A DNA stretch of 64,000 bases from Warburgia ugandensis. Taxonomy: Eukaryota > Streptophyta > Magnoliopsida > Canellales > Canellaceae. Below, piece by piece: positions 41,371 through 52,860 of this stretch. The stretch's first letter is position 1; each line of letters starts with the position of its first letter. The DNA is taken from NCBI GenBank assembly GCA_035236585.1, contig CP141128.1, forward strand, positions 26,131,618 to 26,195,617. Direction: 5' to 3'. Position numbers and translations under genes: made by a program. The notes under the pieces were generated by a model, which ran no database searches, was not told the DNA's origin, and saw only the letters and a list, made by a program, of their open reading frames with translations.

Positions 41371-43901
41371 TGTAATGACCCCAATTTTTGTAATATTAAA
41401 ATCCTATGAAAAGTTCAGTTTTAAAGATAAGGGCATTTTGGTCATTTTACTAGTTTCCTTAACTAAACATAAGAATTTGGTCCTAAAAATGGTTCCATTA
41501 GATGCGTCTCGGAAAAAGGAATCCAACAAGACCAAAATCACCCAAAACGGAGTTAAAATGAGCAAGTTATGGCCATTTGAAGTACAGGGGCAAAACTATA
41601 AATTTTACAAAAACGACTTAACCTGAAAAACACAGGGGCCCGTTTTGATACGGGCACCCAGTCGTCTTCAACCTCTAGAGGATTCTAGAATGGCGGTGAT
41701 TGGAGGAGAAATCACCGCCATTCTAGAGGTTTCTCCACCGCCATTCAAAGGCGGTGAGAGCCCCCTCTAGAACCCTCTCTTAGCTCTATAAATAGAGCTC
41801 TTGGGTGCCTCTAATGGCAGCCCAAAACATTGGAGAAAACTAGTCTTAAAGCAGTGACCTAGAGGGGAAAATAAGGACAAAAACCCAGCAATGATCCAGG
41901 TACGTCCGAGATCGTTCAAAACCCATCTCCCCCATAGTTCCAAGGTCAATTTCCCTAAGTTTTTGCATGAAAAACCATGCAAAACGGAGCCCAGGAGAGC
42001 CACCAAGGACCCAGGGACGTTCTCTGGGCCGCACTGGTTCGACAGGGGTTGAACCAGGGTGTCCTGAGGATGCCCCGGTCCCCCAGATGACAGAACGTTC
42101 CAGTCGGAATGTTCCACGTCGTCTCCGTTTGAAAAACCAAACGGGCACGTCCAGGGACGCGCCCGCTAAAGAGGAAAACGGGCGGAGCGTACCGCGCGTC
42201 TGTAGACGCGCCCGCTGAGGCACACGCCACAGACGTGCAGCGCGCTAGCAGCGCTTCGTCTTTTGGTCACTTAAGGAAGCTGAGCGCACGTCGCAGACGT
42301 GCAGCGCCCTAGCATTCCGACTTTTTGTCTTTAAGACTTCTGTGTACGTACGACAATAAAATGCTTATAACTTGAGATCTAGAGCTCCGATTGAGGTTCC
42401 GCAAAAGGCGTTGTATCCGTATCGACGACGCGGACACATCCAAACTATAAAATCCTTGATCAAGGCCTAATCAAAGGTGGGTATGACCCGTAGAATAGGA
42501 TGGTGGCGCGTGACCACTAGAACGTTGGGAAACTGAGGATACCAAGGCCCAATTAGGACCTTAGGACACCCATAGGCATAGGGATGGACCCCTAATGACT
42601 AAGTAATAAGACCAATCACTCTAAAACCTATAAAAGATAGGCCAAACTAACCTTGATTCCCCAAACCATGATCAGGAGCGTCCGAGGACAAATGGGTTAG
42701 CGCGACCTAGCCAGGTAGGTGCTCTATTACTATTAGATACTTTTAAAAGGACTATTATTATTTTGAGAACATATGTTTTAAATATATGACTTGTTTAGCA
42801 TGACTTGATTCAGCATGCATATGATAAACGTTTTGTACATAGACATGTTTTGTAAAAGATTGCATATACATTATGCACATATATGTTTTGTAAACAAGTG
42901 CATACATTGCATGATTTAAGTACTTGCAAAGATTGCATGTCCTTGCGAGTTGCCAAAAGATGCTGGAGTGCCGAGGGCCAGGTAGTTGTGAGGGACCCAA
43001 AGAGGACTGGTTTTGAACAAAGGTTTTGGCTTATTTGATCTTACATGATTTGGGCTAGTAAGCTAGTGGGTGCTATGCCGAGGGGTGTGGGTTTGCCACC
43101 CAGCCTCTACCACTATTAGGTGGATGGGTACTACGCCCAAAAAGGGCATGTCTCTGCTTCGACTGTATGTTGTACCGGGGCTACCACTGGTGTCACGGCA
43201 CTGGGTCGAAGTGTCATATGCCCCGTGGAGGTATATGATCCTGTGTCCCTAGGTACCCGGGGACCACACGGCGGTGAGGTCGTGGGCATAGTGGGACCCT
43301 ATGGTTTTGTGGATTTATGTGCATTGCATATGGCATGATATAAGGTTGGTCGACCATACCATGATAGATATCCATGAGTTGGATTCAGTTGAGCATTTGA
43401 TGCATATTTTTATGATTATGATATATGATACTTTCGACTTGTATTATGATATTTCTTTAAGTTGTCAATATTCCGATTTGACAATGGCTTTTAATATCGA
43501 TATTGAACGTGATTATTCGAACAACATGCATATGTTTTTATGAGCACCTGATTTTAAACATCGCATGCATTATAAAACTAGTAGTGATAGACTCCTACTG
43601 AGTATAGTGTATACTCACCCTATCCTTAACATTTTTCAGGATGATTCCATCCACGAGTAGAGGACATCTATGTTAGTGCTATGAGCAAGTGCATAAACAA
43701 AGGAGACAACTATACATGTGAGTAAACTCTCTACCCTTTGGACATGTATTTAATTACAGTTGGACTGTGTGCTGTGACTAGATAGAACTGGGGAAAAATG
43801 TTTATGATTTTCTATGAAATGGTTTTCAAATAGGGATGCATCCCGCCTTAGGAAATTAGGTATTGCATTTAAAAATGCATGGGAAAACTCGGGTCGTCTC
43901 A
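41371..43901 (+). repeat. LARD-2 3' LTR (2531 bp)
   Basis: Begins TGTAATGACCCC and ends CTCGGGTCGTCTCA. It is about 106 bp shorter than the 5' LTR, mainly because of one deletion near 43812 between two TTTCT strings. It keeps the perfect promoter hairpin (41684-41727), TATAAATA (41787-41794) and the perfect R/U5 hairpin (43610-43626). Confidence 0.92.
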
Positions 43902-43906
43902 TGGAC
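43902..43906. repeat. LARD-2 target-site duplication, right
   Basis: TGGAC, identical to 36935-36939. Confidence 0.9.
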
Positions 43907-44447
43907 CCTTCTGGATCGATTGGAAGGGTTATATTTTTCATATGAGGCCTCAATAGTCCTGAATTAAAGGTTCTATTGTTTACTTTATTTTAACCATTTT
44001 ATTATCAAAATAAAATTACAGTTGAATAAAAATTTCATAAAACACTAGTAAACATGTACAAAAAGTATTCTAACCTACCTAACTGGAGAAAAAAAAAATG
44101 TTGCTTATATGTCCAATTTAAAAGAATACCCTTTTGAAAAAGAGATGGCCCAAGATCCACCTTTCTTGCGATTATTGTTGTTTGAACCGTTGGATCTCAA
44201 ATTTTCTTTGGGGGTTTTGTAGATGAGGTATGGTGAGAAGTTTTGGATGGTGAAATTGGTGATATTGATCTATAACAGAGTGCCTAATTGATTTTAGGTC
44301 TTTTGTTCCAATCTGGAAAGAAAAAGAAAATGAAAAGAGAGAGATCTCTTGGGAGTTTTGGGGATGGATCTAGGTCTAAATTTTTAAGGAATGTGAAGAA
44401 AATTTCGTGGGAATTTTATGAGCATTTTTGGAGGATTTTTGGGGTTG

Positions 44448-44455
44448 TATTTATA
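44448..44455 (-). promoter_or_regulatory. TATA box of the minus-strand chromovirus LTR
   Basis: TATAAATA on the minus strand, followed downstream (towards lower coordinates) by a leader with GAGATCTCTC-type purine/pyrimidine runs. The related LTR at 62463 has TATAAATA at the equivalent place (63042-63049). Confidence 0.6.
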
Positions 44456-45035
44456 GGCATTTTAGGTCTCCTTTCATGATGAAGTGTAATAATGATGGTT
44501 CATTTATTATTATTAATTTAGCATTGGATTCTCCCATGCTCCATTTTTCTTCCCCAGGATCAGTTGGTGTGGTTTGACCCATGATTTCACATGGGCAGGC
44601 CATAGGATTCGTTTTTGGGTCCCTTGTGGGCCCCACATGGTGTAAAAAGACCATTTTGCCCTTTATGTATAAAAATTAGGATTTTATTCCCATGATCTTG
44701 GATTTGAGTGTACTTAGTGGCGTTGGATTCATATTTCTTAGTACATTCTAAATTTTGATGTCTCAGATTTTGATTTTTGGGTAAAATTACTATTTTACCC
44801 TTTTGTCCAAAAAAAATGAAGAAAACTAAGGATTTTCTTTCGATTTCAGAATTTGTTGTGCTTACAGTCATTCTGAAGGGTTTGCTAAGTTTAATTTCAA
44901 TTGTGCATGTCTTATTCTTTGATTATACTTTTATAAGAAGTATATTCTAAATAACCCTAATATTTCAGCGCAAATTTTCTAAAACTCAAACTTTATTGAT
45001 TTTCTCAATCAATTACAAAAATTGGGGTTATTACA

Positions 45036-45250
45036 ATCTCCCCCCTTACAATAATTTTGTCCTCGTAATTTGTAATAAAATACTTAATCAAACAAACTAG
45101 GATGTGACTTCCTCATTTCTACTTCCGTTTCCCACATGGCTTCCTCAACAGAGTAATGTTGCCACAGGACTTGACTAATGGAATGCTTTTGGTCCTTAAC
45201 TTCTATTCGTTGCGGTCCAGAATTCGTATTGCCTTCTCTTTGAAGGTTAG
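45036..45250 (-). pseudogene. Chromovirus pol C-terminal tail and polypurine tract
   Basis: Minus-strand translation gives NLTFKEKAIRILDRNE, LRTKSIPLVK and, after a frameshift, LWQHYSVEEAMWETEVEM. It ends shortly before TTGTAAGGGGGGAGAT (polypurine tract, about 45036-45051) and the LTR. This is the same C-terminal segment as at 61350-61560. It marks the inner side of the 33044-45035 LTR. The rest of pol is cut off at about 45250 by Athila LTR sequence. Confidence 0.85.
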
Positions 45251-46155
45251 GTTAAGAAGTGATGATTGGTTGAATCATTGGAATAGAAGTCTAACAAGGT
45301 GAGAGAGTCTTAGAAAGATAAGACTCTTGAATGGAAAGTGAAATTCGTAGTACCCCTTAGTAGTGAGGTGGAAAGTGAGAAAAAAATGGGAAGAACATGG
45401 AAAAACAATTAAAATGAAGTGGGTTCTTCTTATTGGTCCACATGCTACCTTTCCTTAGTGGATTTTTCCTCAATTATCTTCAAAATCCCCATAAATCTAG
45501 GATAATTCATTGGATTCTCCTCTAATCATGGCCTTCCATGTAGCTTGGCTCATGTGGCTTGATGACTAACTTTGAGAGCTCCATTTGCTTGGCTTCATGG
45601 ATGGCTTTGATGTCCTTCTTAGCTTAGATTGACAACCCAATCCTCAGCTTTAGTGGGTCATTAGGCTCAGTAGCTTGTCCTTGTTCATGGCTTGAATATG
45701 GCTAAGCTGCTTAAGTGAAACCCATGCAAAGGTGGTAGACTTTGCATGGCTTGTGCATGAACCCACTTTGGGCACCTTTAACTCCTTCCATTCCATCTTC
45801 AAGTGATCTTAAGATGATCTATGCCCTTGATATCATGTTAAGGTGATGACTTTGAGGTTTCGACTCGATCTCTAGATCTTGATCGTACAATTATCATCTC
45901 GATCGATCTTAGCTGTCAAATTGTAATCTAGTTTCCTACAGAAAGTGAAAAACTCTAATTAAGTCCTAGAAAAATATGATTAATCACATAATTACCTCAG
46001 ATTAGCTTCTGAACCTACATATGATCAAATTTTTGTCTTTTAGGTTAGAAATGCATGTGTTATGAATTTTAGCCAAAAACACTAATTTACCCCTATAAGT
46101 TATGACACATGGGTAACTAATTGGGTGATTTTTATGTAAAACTAAACACTTATCA
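45251..46155 (-). repeat. Athila LTR, first ~900 bp, inverted
   Basis: On the minus strand it begins TGATAAGTGTTTAGTTTTAC at 46155 and follows the solo LTR 21994 for about 900 bp (ACACATGCATTTCTAACC, the CAAGCCATG-rich block, TACTACGAATTTCACTTTCC). It ends abruptly against chromovirus pol at 45250. It directly abuts the plus-strand second half of the same LTR type. Confidence 0.82.
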
Positions 46156-47082
46156 CAAGTTCTTTGTTCCTTAAATTTCATTATTTCATAGCTTTTTCAT
46201 TTCTTATCTTTTACTGCTCATCTATCGCTTTTCTTCTCATCTATTTTACTCTCTTGCACCTTGGTTCTTCTATGGGTTTACACTTGTGCAACATTAGATT
46301 GAATGGTGAATATTGGATCTATTTTTGGGTTAGTTTTCAGTCTTTGATGTTGGCCCAAATTTCTTTTCTAGATTCAATGTAATGAGAACACCTTTTTATG
46401 TAATTATTTCAATTCAATACAATAATGGTTTATGCACGCTTTTCCTTATTTGTTTGTAATGCTTAAAGTCATTGAATCTTGATTGCCATCCCATGTTTCT
46501 TTCTTAATTCCCATGCACCTTTCACTTAAGCATCATGCAAACTATACCCATGTTAGATTCATTGCACAAAGCTCTTCTTTGATTCATGCACACCATTCTA
46601 GTCTAGTTTGCACTCCAGGTTTCATGTGTACAATGTTTCCTCTCCATTATTTGTTCCACGTGCATAATTCTTTGCTTCATGAATTTCATTCTAGAGTAGT
46701 TTGCATTCTAAAGTTTCATGCTATAATAACCATGTGCACCATTTTAATGTTAAGTTGCATGATTTGTTACATAGTTTACTTCGTGATTATTTTTATTTGA
46801 TCATTGCTTGAGCTTAGTTGCATGCTTGGTTGGTTTTTAATAGTTTCTAAATCTAGTTTTTTGCGAGTTTTACATTTTGAAAGTTTCTATTTAATGCATG
46901 TTTAAGTTTCCATCTTATTTCAATTCCTAAATTAGGTTACTATACATTCCTTTTGGCTAGGATGGATGATTTAAGCAAGTTCCAATTGCGTGAAAAATCT
47001 ATGAGGTTCCTCGTGGGATCAACCTCAATAGCATACTATTATTGCATTAATTCATGTGATTGCTAGTAATTTTAAAGTTACA
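46156..47082 (+). repeat. Athila LTR, 3' half, plus strand
   Basis: Matches the 3' part of the Athila LTRs, including GTTCCTCGTGGGATCAACC (47003-47021), GATTGCTAGTAATTTTAAAG and a terminal TTACA at 47082, six bases before the PBS. Frames 46164-46382 and 46483-46800 are not recognised as genes. Confidence 0.78.
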
Positions 47083-47091
47083 CTATGTTTT

Positions 47092-47109
47092 TGTCACTGT
47101 TGCTAGGGA
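47092..47109 (+). promoter_or_regulatory. Athila primer-binding site (tRNA-Asp type)
   Basis: TGTCACTGTTGCTAGGGA after a run of T, a mutated form of TGGCGCCGTTGCCGGGGA. Confidence 0.75.
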
Positions 47110-47990
47110 ATCACAATAGATTTGTGGCTAGATCTTTGTTTAGATTGTTTATCTCTAGTCATAGTTTTAAGTTGCATTAGATTAAGGTTTTGCATTTATA
47201 TTTGCATATTTTGCTAATTCCTCCAAAATTGACCTATTTCTTTGATTTTGTGTGAGGGAAATTTAGCAAAAAGGAGTGGCGATCCTATGGCCAAAGCTTC
47301 ATTGGCATAATTAGGATTTCCTTACTTTCTTAGAATAGGGTTTTCTAACTTTTAGAGGATTTGTAGTGATGCCACATTGTAATTTGTAATTATTTATTTC
47401 TTTTAAATGGGTTGCAATAATACAGGCCAAGTGTAGGACGAGGTGCTAGCACTTAATTTTCTTCAGAAACCTCACTGTAAGTTTTTCTCACTCTCTTTTA
47501 TTTTCCTAGTATAGTTGCATTTGGTGTAATTTACATAATGATGGTAGTGTAATTCATATAGTTTGTGATCATTCATTATAACTTGTTGTGTGTTATTTTG
47601 GTTATAGTGTCTTGTCTATTAAGATATGGATCCTTTATTAGATAGCATATAGGTAGGAATTAGTTTCCTTTCTTTGTAATTGAATTGCATGTTTAATTGC
47701 TTTATGATGGATGTTCACATTGATAGTAAAGGATCCATAGGAACCCTCATAAGATAAGGATTGGATTTCATCACCAGATCCTTAGCCCACCTAGTTAATC
47801 AATTCAATTCCTTGCACATTCAGATCCTAGCCCTTAAAGCTTAATTTAAGATCAAGTAGCAAGAGACTTAGGGTATCGAGCTTGTAGGACCCTCTTTGAA
47901 GGAGTAGATCTACTATTACTATAGTGACTTTTGAGTGTCATGGTTATAGTAGGTATGCAAAATCCAAGTGATTTTTCCATGCCTTTAGTT
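47110..47990 (+). repeat. Athila leader fragment
   Basis: Non-coding. The stretch 47745-47925 is homologous to the leader at 18500-18700 (CCTCATAAGATAAGGATTGG, TTAGCCCACCTAGTTAATC, CTCTTTGAAGGAGTAGA). It is cut at about 47990 before gag begins. Confidence 0.68.
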
Positions 47991-48110
47991 GGCATTTGTT
48001 GAGGTCTAAATGCCACCTTACATGAGAATTGTATTGACCACTTTAGAGTAAAACCTAGCTGGTAAGCAGTATTTGAGCCTAGATAAAAGGAGCTGTTTAG
48101 ATTTAGGTCA
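47991..48110 (-). repeat. Chromovirus LTR fragment, minus strand
   Basis: The reverse complement resembles 34940-35056 (related: 55790-55893): ACCTAAATCTAAACAG, CTCCTTTTATC, GCTTACCAGCTAGG, AAAGTGGTCAATAC and CTCATGTAAGGTGGCATTTAGACC in the same order. It is a diverged scrap of about 120 bp. Confidence 0.6.
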
Positions 48111-48290
48111 GCATAAAGAAGTCATTATATTGGCCACTGACTTGGTAAATACTTAACAAGTCGGTTAGACATAAATGACTTTAAAAATGTAGACTTAAGA
48201 AGTTGTTTGTAGGAAGGACTTCCAAAATCATTTAGGCTAAGCGACTTCAAAAGTATACCAATAAATTTGGAGTGAAGATTATCTTATATG

Positions 48291-48339
48291 GGAATGGACT
48301 TTTAAAGTCATTTGACAAACAACTTTAAAAGTCCATTCC
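48291..48339. repeat. Perfect 18-bp inverted repeat in CACTA subterminal region
   Basis: GGAATGGACTTTTAAAGT (48291-48308) and ACTTTAAAAGTCCATTCC (48322-48339) flank 13 nt. An outer pair, GACTTCAAAAGTATA (from 48243) and TATACTTTTGAAGTTG (from about 48344), extends the fold with a bulge. Confidence 0.88.
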
Positions 48340-48440
48340 TACATATACTTTTGAAGTTGTTTAGTGCTAAACTACATCAAAAGGTACTATTTTTTAAAAT
48401 CATTTAGTACTAAATGACTTTTAAAGTCCTTGTTCATTTA

Positions 48441-48449
48441 TAAATAGCC
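48441..48449 (+). promoter_or_regulatory. Candidate TATA box of the CACTA transposase gene
   Basis: TATAAATAG directly after the left subterminal repeat cluster and about 1.2 kb upstream of the first transposase domain; a T/C-rich leader follows. Confidence 0.5.
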
Positions 48450-49659
48450 AACCACATATCATTTTTTCCTGTATCTACTTCTTCTTATGGGTGGTGTGAT
48501 GGCTTCCTCCTCTAGTCCTTATGCTTCTCTCTTTTTTCCTTCTTGCTTTCCATTTTGAATATTTTGACTATTTGGGTCATGAAAAAACTATAAGTAAACC
48601 ATAACTTGTTTTGATCATGAATTGCTTTCTTGTTACTAACGCTCTCTATTTTTATTTTGTAGATCATATGGATTTTCTCACTATAGATGATAGGGTTAAG
48701 AAGTGTGTTAGATCATCCTAATTTTGCAAAAATCATATGATTTCATTGCAAATGACAACTTCTCTCTCTAACCCTCACTATTGGAGAAAGGGAGAACATT
48801 AAGATATGTGGTTCTCATCCAAAATTAGGGTTTGATGAAGAGTGGTGGTTATACCATTAACTTTTGGCTGAGAAAATTGTACGACACACACTCTCTCTCC
48901 AAAGAATGGGTGTCACCAAATACTAGGAAGCCAAATTTTGATGAAAAAGAGAAGATTTGGTCTTTGATCTTGTATTAATAAGATCTAATAATATGTAACA
49001 TTAGATATATATAACATTGGATGTAATAAAAAATAATTTGATTTCCTTGTTCATGTGTTTGTTTATGTATATATATTATATATGTTTATGTGTGTAAAAT
49101 TGATTTCATTATGTATTTATGTAAGATATTGTAATGTATTAAATTTAAATAAATATATATATACTTAAAATCGTTTATGGCAAATGACTTCAATTTTACA
49201 AGTATGTTTTAAGAATTATTTCGTCAACTTTGGCTGTGCTTTTTTGGACTATGTTCATGATCTATACACAAAAACTAAGCTAGATTTCTATTTGATTACC
49301 CGTCAACCAAATCCTTCCTGTGAATTGGAACTACATTCACAAATTGATGGTTGATATCAATTTTTGAGTCTTGGTTAGTATTTCTTTTTTGTCTTATATG
49401 TATTAAGCATATTTGAAGAATTTTTACAAAGTTATGGGTTAGAAATTTGCCTTTTTAAAGTTAATTTTCTTCTTGAATGTGTCTGTCATATTTTTCTTTT
49501 TTCTCATTGTTAATTGAAAATTTTCATGAAATATAGTGATTTCAAATACTTCTAAATCTTGTATACCTAGTATTTGGTAAAATGTCTAACCTAATCTTTT
49601 CATGTTTAACAAGTCTCCACATAGATTTGCTTTAATTTCTCATGATAATGAACAAATAT

Positions 49660-52600
49660 GCTTGGATGACTACGACAAGAATATCAAATGATTATGAGGA
49701 GGGAATAGAAAATTTCATAGAGTTTGCACTTTGGGTAGGTGTTGATCGTAATCACATGCATTGTCCATAATCAAAATGTGGAAATTTGAAAATCGTAACT
49801 ATAGGGGTGTTGAGAGAACACTTGTGCTTTAACAAAATCGATGAAAGCTACCGCCCATGGATTTAGCATGGATAAGAACTTTAGCATAGGCCCTCGACAA
49901 GGCTGGAAGATATGATAAAGATAATGTAGGAAGTGTTGGAGATAGTACAACTATACTGATGTTTTGAGATGCATATGATGACTTCCAGGATGACCCTGAA
50001 CAACTTCATATTACATTAGAGGAAGCTAATGAACCATTGTACCCTAAGTGTAAAGATTATACCAAGTTGTCCGTAGTGGTAGAACTTCACAACATGAAAT
50101 CAAGATTTGGTTTTTTAGATCAAGGTTTTACAAAAGTCTTGAAAGTAGTGGGTAAGATGCTACTGAAACATAATAAATTGGTGAGGTCCACATGGGAGGC
50201 AAAGAAAACCCTGGCTGCACTAGGGCCAAAGTATGAAAAGATACGTGTGTGTCCCAATGATTGCATCTTGTATAGGAAGGAGCACAAGGATAAAACTACA
50301 TGCCCAACTTGTGGACAGTTAAGATGGAAGTTAAAGAAGAATTCAACTAAGACAATTATAGACATTCCTACAAAGGTTGTATGGTGCTTTTCTCTTATTT
50401 CAAGGTTCAAAAGAATGTTTCATATAACAAAAACAATGAAGAAATTACTATAGTATGCCAAGGACAGAGTAGTTGATAGCTTTTGATGCTATCCAACAAA
50501 TAGTCCCACACAGAAGCTTGTAGACTTCATGTGGCCTAATTCTGGTAGAGAACTTAGAAACCTATGACTTGCATTATCTACAAATGGGATTAATCCTCAT
50601 GCTTCTATGAGCAACAACTATAGTTGTTGGCTGGTTGTATTAGTTTGTTACAACCTCCCACCATCTCTATGCATGAAGAGACGTTCACGATGTTAACTAT
50701 GTTGATATCAAGTCCAGAGCAGCCAGGGATGACATTGATGTGTACTTATCTCTCTTGATCAATGATCTTGAGACAGTATGGGATGTAGGTACTGAAGCAT
50801 ATGATGCATAGAGGAAAGAGTCATTCATCCTAAAGGCTATACTGATGTAGACAATAAGTGACATCCCTGCGTATGGTAATTCGCTTAGATGCACTGTGAA
50901 GGGATACAATGCTTATCCTATCTGGAGTGATCAAACATGGTAGGAAAATAACATTCCTTAGGCATAGAAGATGGTTGCACAAAGATTATCCATATCGTTT
51001 TAAGAAGGGAGGATTTAATGGTAGTGTAGAGAAAAGGACACCTCCATAAGTGTTGACAGGATGATAAGTATTGGAGTAGGTTGAAAATATTAATGTCTTA
51101 TGGGGAAAGAAGAATTCAAGTAAGCGTGTATGTGAAAGTAATTGTAGAAGTTGTTGGAAGAAGAAATCAATATTCTTTTGGCTGACATATTAAAAATCAC
51201 TAATCTATGCCATGTGCTTGATGTTATGTTCATTAAGAAGAATGTGTTTGAAAGCTTGATTGGTACCTTGATTAATATCTTAGGAAAAAAAAAGGATGGA
51301 CTTGCAGCTTGAATGGATAGGGGTAGTCAAGGAACATAACTACCTAAGGCAAATTATACGCTTGATAGAGAGGAGTGAAGAAAAATGTGTAAAACCTTGT
51401 TCGAGCTCAAAGTCCTAGACAACTACTCTTCCAACTTTAAAAACCTTGTCTCCATGGAAGAGCTAAAATTGTTGGGGATAAAGTCCCACGCTTGCCATGC
51501 ATTGATGCAACAACTCCTGCTTGTAGCAATACGTTCAATGTTACTGGACAAACTTAGGGGAGCTATTACAAAATTTTGCTATTTCTTTAATGCTTTGTGT
51601 GAGAAGTGGTGGATGTTTCAAAATTACAAGAAATTCAAGGTCATCTAATGATAACTTTATGTGAGCATGAGATAATCTTCCCACCATCGTTCTTTAACAT
51701 CATGGTACACTAAATAGTGCGCCTTATTGATGAGGTCTGACTTTGTGGGCCAGTTTACTTGCAATGGATGTACCTGCTTGAGATGTACATAAAATTTTTA
51801 AAAGGGTATGTACGTAATCACAACCTGTCAGAGGGGTGTATAGCTAAATATTATATTAGAGAGGAAGTAGTGTAGTTTTGCGTAGAGTACTTAATAGGAG
51901 TGGTTGCGATTAGAATCCCAAGAAAGAAACAATCGGTTGCATTTCATGATCCCAAGGTTGGCAAACCTCTATCAAGTAGTCATGTATCAACTTTTGACTA
52001 TAAAGAATAGGACCAGGCATATCTTTGTGTGCTACAAAATGTTGATGAACTCCAACCACACATTGAGTAAGTTGATCATGAACTTATGTAAATTTTAATT
52101 GTTGATGGTTATATTTTATTTGATCACTTTGTTAATTTGTGTGTGTGTGAGCACATGGATGTACTTAAGGCAAAGCATCCAAATTATGCAAAGAAACAAA
52201 AGTGGCTACAATTTGAGCATTGTTGCACTTTTAATGTGTGGCTCCTTAAGAATGTAAAATGAAAGAATTCTTACTTAATATTAATAAAGTACATTATATA
52301 TATATAATCTTACTTAATTACAATAATCACATATCCTACTTAATATGTGTATACATATATTTAAGATTAGCAAGAAGTAGCAGGCAACAGTATATCCAAA
52401 ACCTTGGGTTGGATGGCAGTGGAACCACGACTGGAAGTAATAAAATATACCGGATATGTCATCAATGGTTATCACTTTTACACAAAAGATCGTGATAACT
52501 CAAGAGTGCAATAGAATAGTGGTGTTAGCTTAGTTGTCAATACTACATTCTTTTCCAGTTCAGAGGAAATAGGCCAATCGTGGTGGATGATATTTACTAC

Positions 52601-52860
52601 TAGGTTATAAGAGAGATATGGGCCTTGGATTATACTTTTAGAATTGTGGTTGTATTTAAATGTGATTGGGTGGAACACAACAAAGACAACATCAAAATTG
52701 ATGCCCTTGGATTGACATTGGTTTACCACAATATGATCAACTATAAAAATCATCAATTTATTTTGACGTCTTAAGAAAAATAATTATTTTACATTCAAGA
52801 TGAACGTGATAAGAGATGGTCAATTATTTTATCATCTTGTATGTAGAATTTTATGACCTA
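49660..52860 (+). pseudogene. CACTA transposase (TNP2-type) pseudogene
   Basis: The transposase cuts and rejoins CACTA element ends. Domains in order: a transposase-associated N-terminal domain at about 49660-49880 (SNDYEEGIENFIEFALWVGV, CGNLK, VLREHLCFNKIDESYRPWI); a TNP2-like core from 49959, best in the open frame 50037-50453 (LYPKCKDYTKLSVVVEL, STWEAKKTLAALGPKYEKI, CPNDCILYRKEHKDKTTCP-CG) with decayed continuation NGINPHASMSNNYS and VVLVCYNLPPSLCMKR to about 51000; a DUF4218-like region at 51385-51960 (FELKVLDNYSSNFKNLV, LKLLGIKSHACHALMQQLL, FPPSFFNIMVH, GPVYLQWMY); and a DUF4216-like region at about 52450-52860 (NGYHFYTKDRDNSRVQ-NSG). Stops and frameshifts are frequent. The open minus frames 50120-50410 and 50697-50909 are shadows. 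Confidence 0.88.

Larger units (their letters stand above)
36940..43901 (+). mobile_element. LARD-2: structurally complete non-coding LTR retrotransposon
   Basis: A 6962-bp element has LTRs 36940-39576 and 41371-43901, PBS 39579-39590, a 1.8 kb non-coding interior, polypurine tract 41354-41364, and the 5-bp target duplication TGGAC. It inserted into a chromovirus LTR. The interior is a shortened version of the LARD-1 interior, lacking the middle ~1.65 kb. With no gag or pol it depends on enzymes from another element, probably a chromovirus using the same tRNA primer. In the first ~285 bp I counted by eye roughly fifteen LTR-LTR differences, mostly transitions, so it is not very recent. Confidence 0.93.
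33044..45035 (-). repeat. Chromovirus LTR (~5.0 kb) on minus strand, split by LARD-2
   Basis: Read on the minus strand it begins TGTAATAACCCCAATTTTTG at 45035, right after a polypurine tract and pol tail, and ends ...AACCCGGGTCATCACA at 33044. A complete LARD-2 with target duplication occupies 36940-43906, leaving about 5.0 kb of LTR. It is homologous to the LTR at 54069-61308: shared blocks include GTGGCCTTCCCATAATTGCC (34000 and 54925) and the GGCTTACTAGCTGAA... block (34990 and 55828). It carries a minus-strand TATA box at 44448-44455. This is the 3' LTR of an element whose interior lay to the right. Frames inside it show no domain. Confidence 0.85.
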
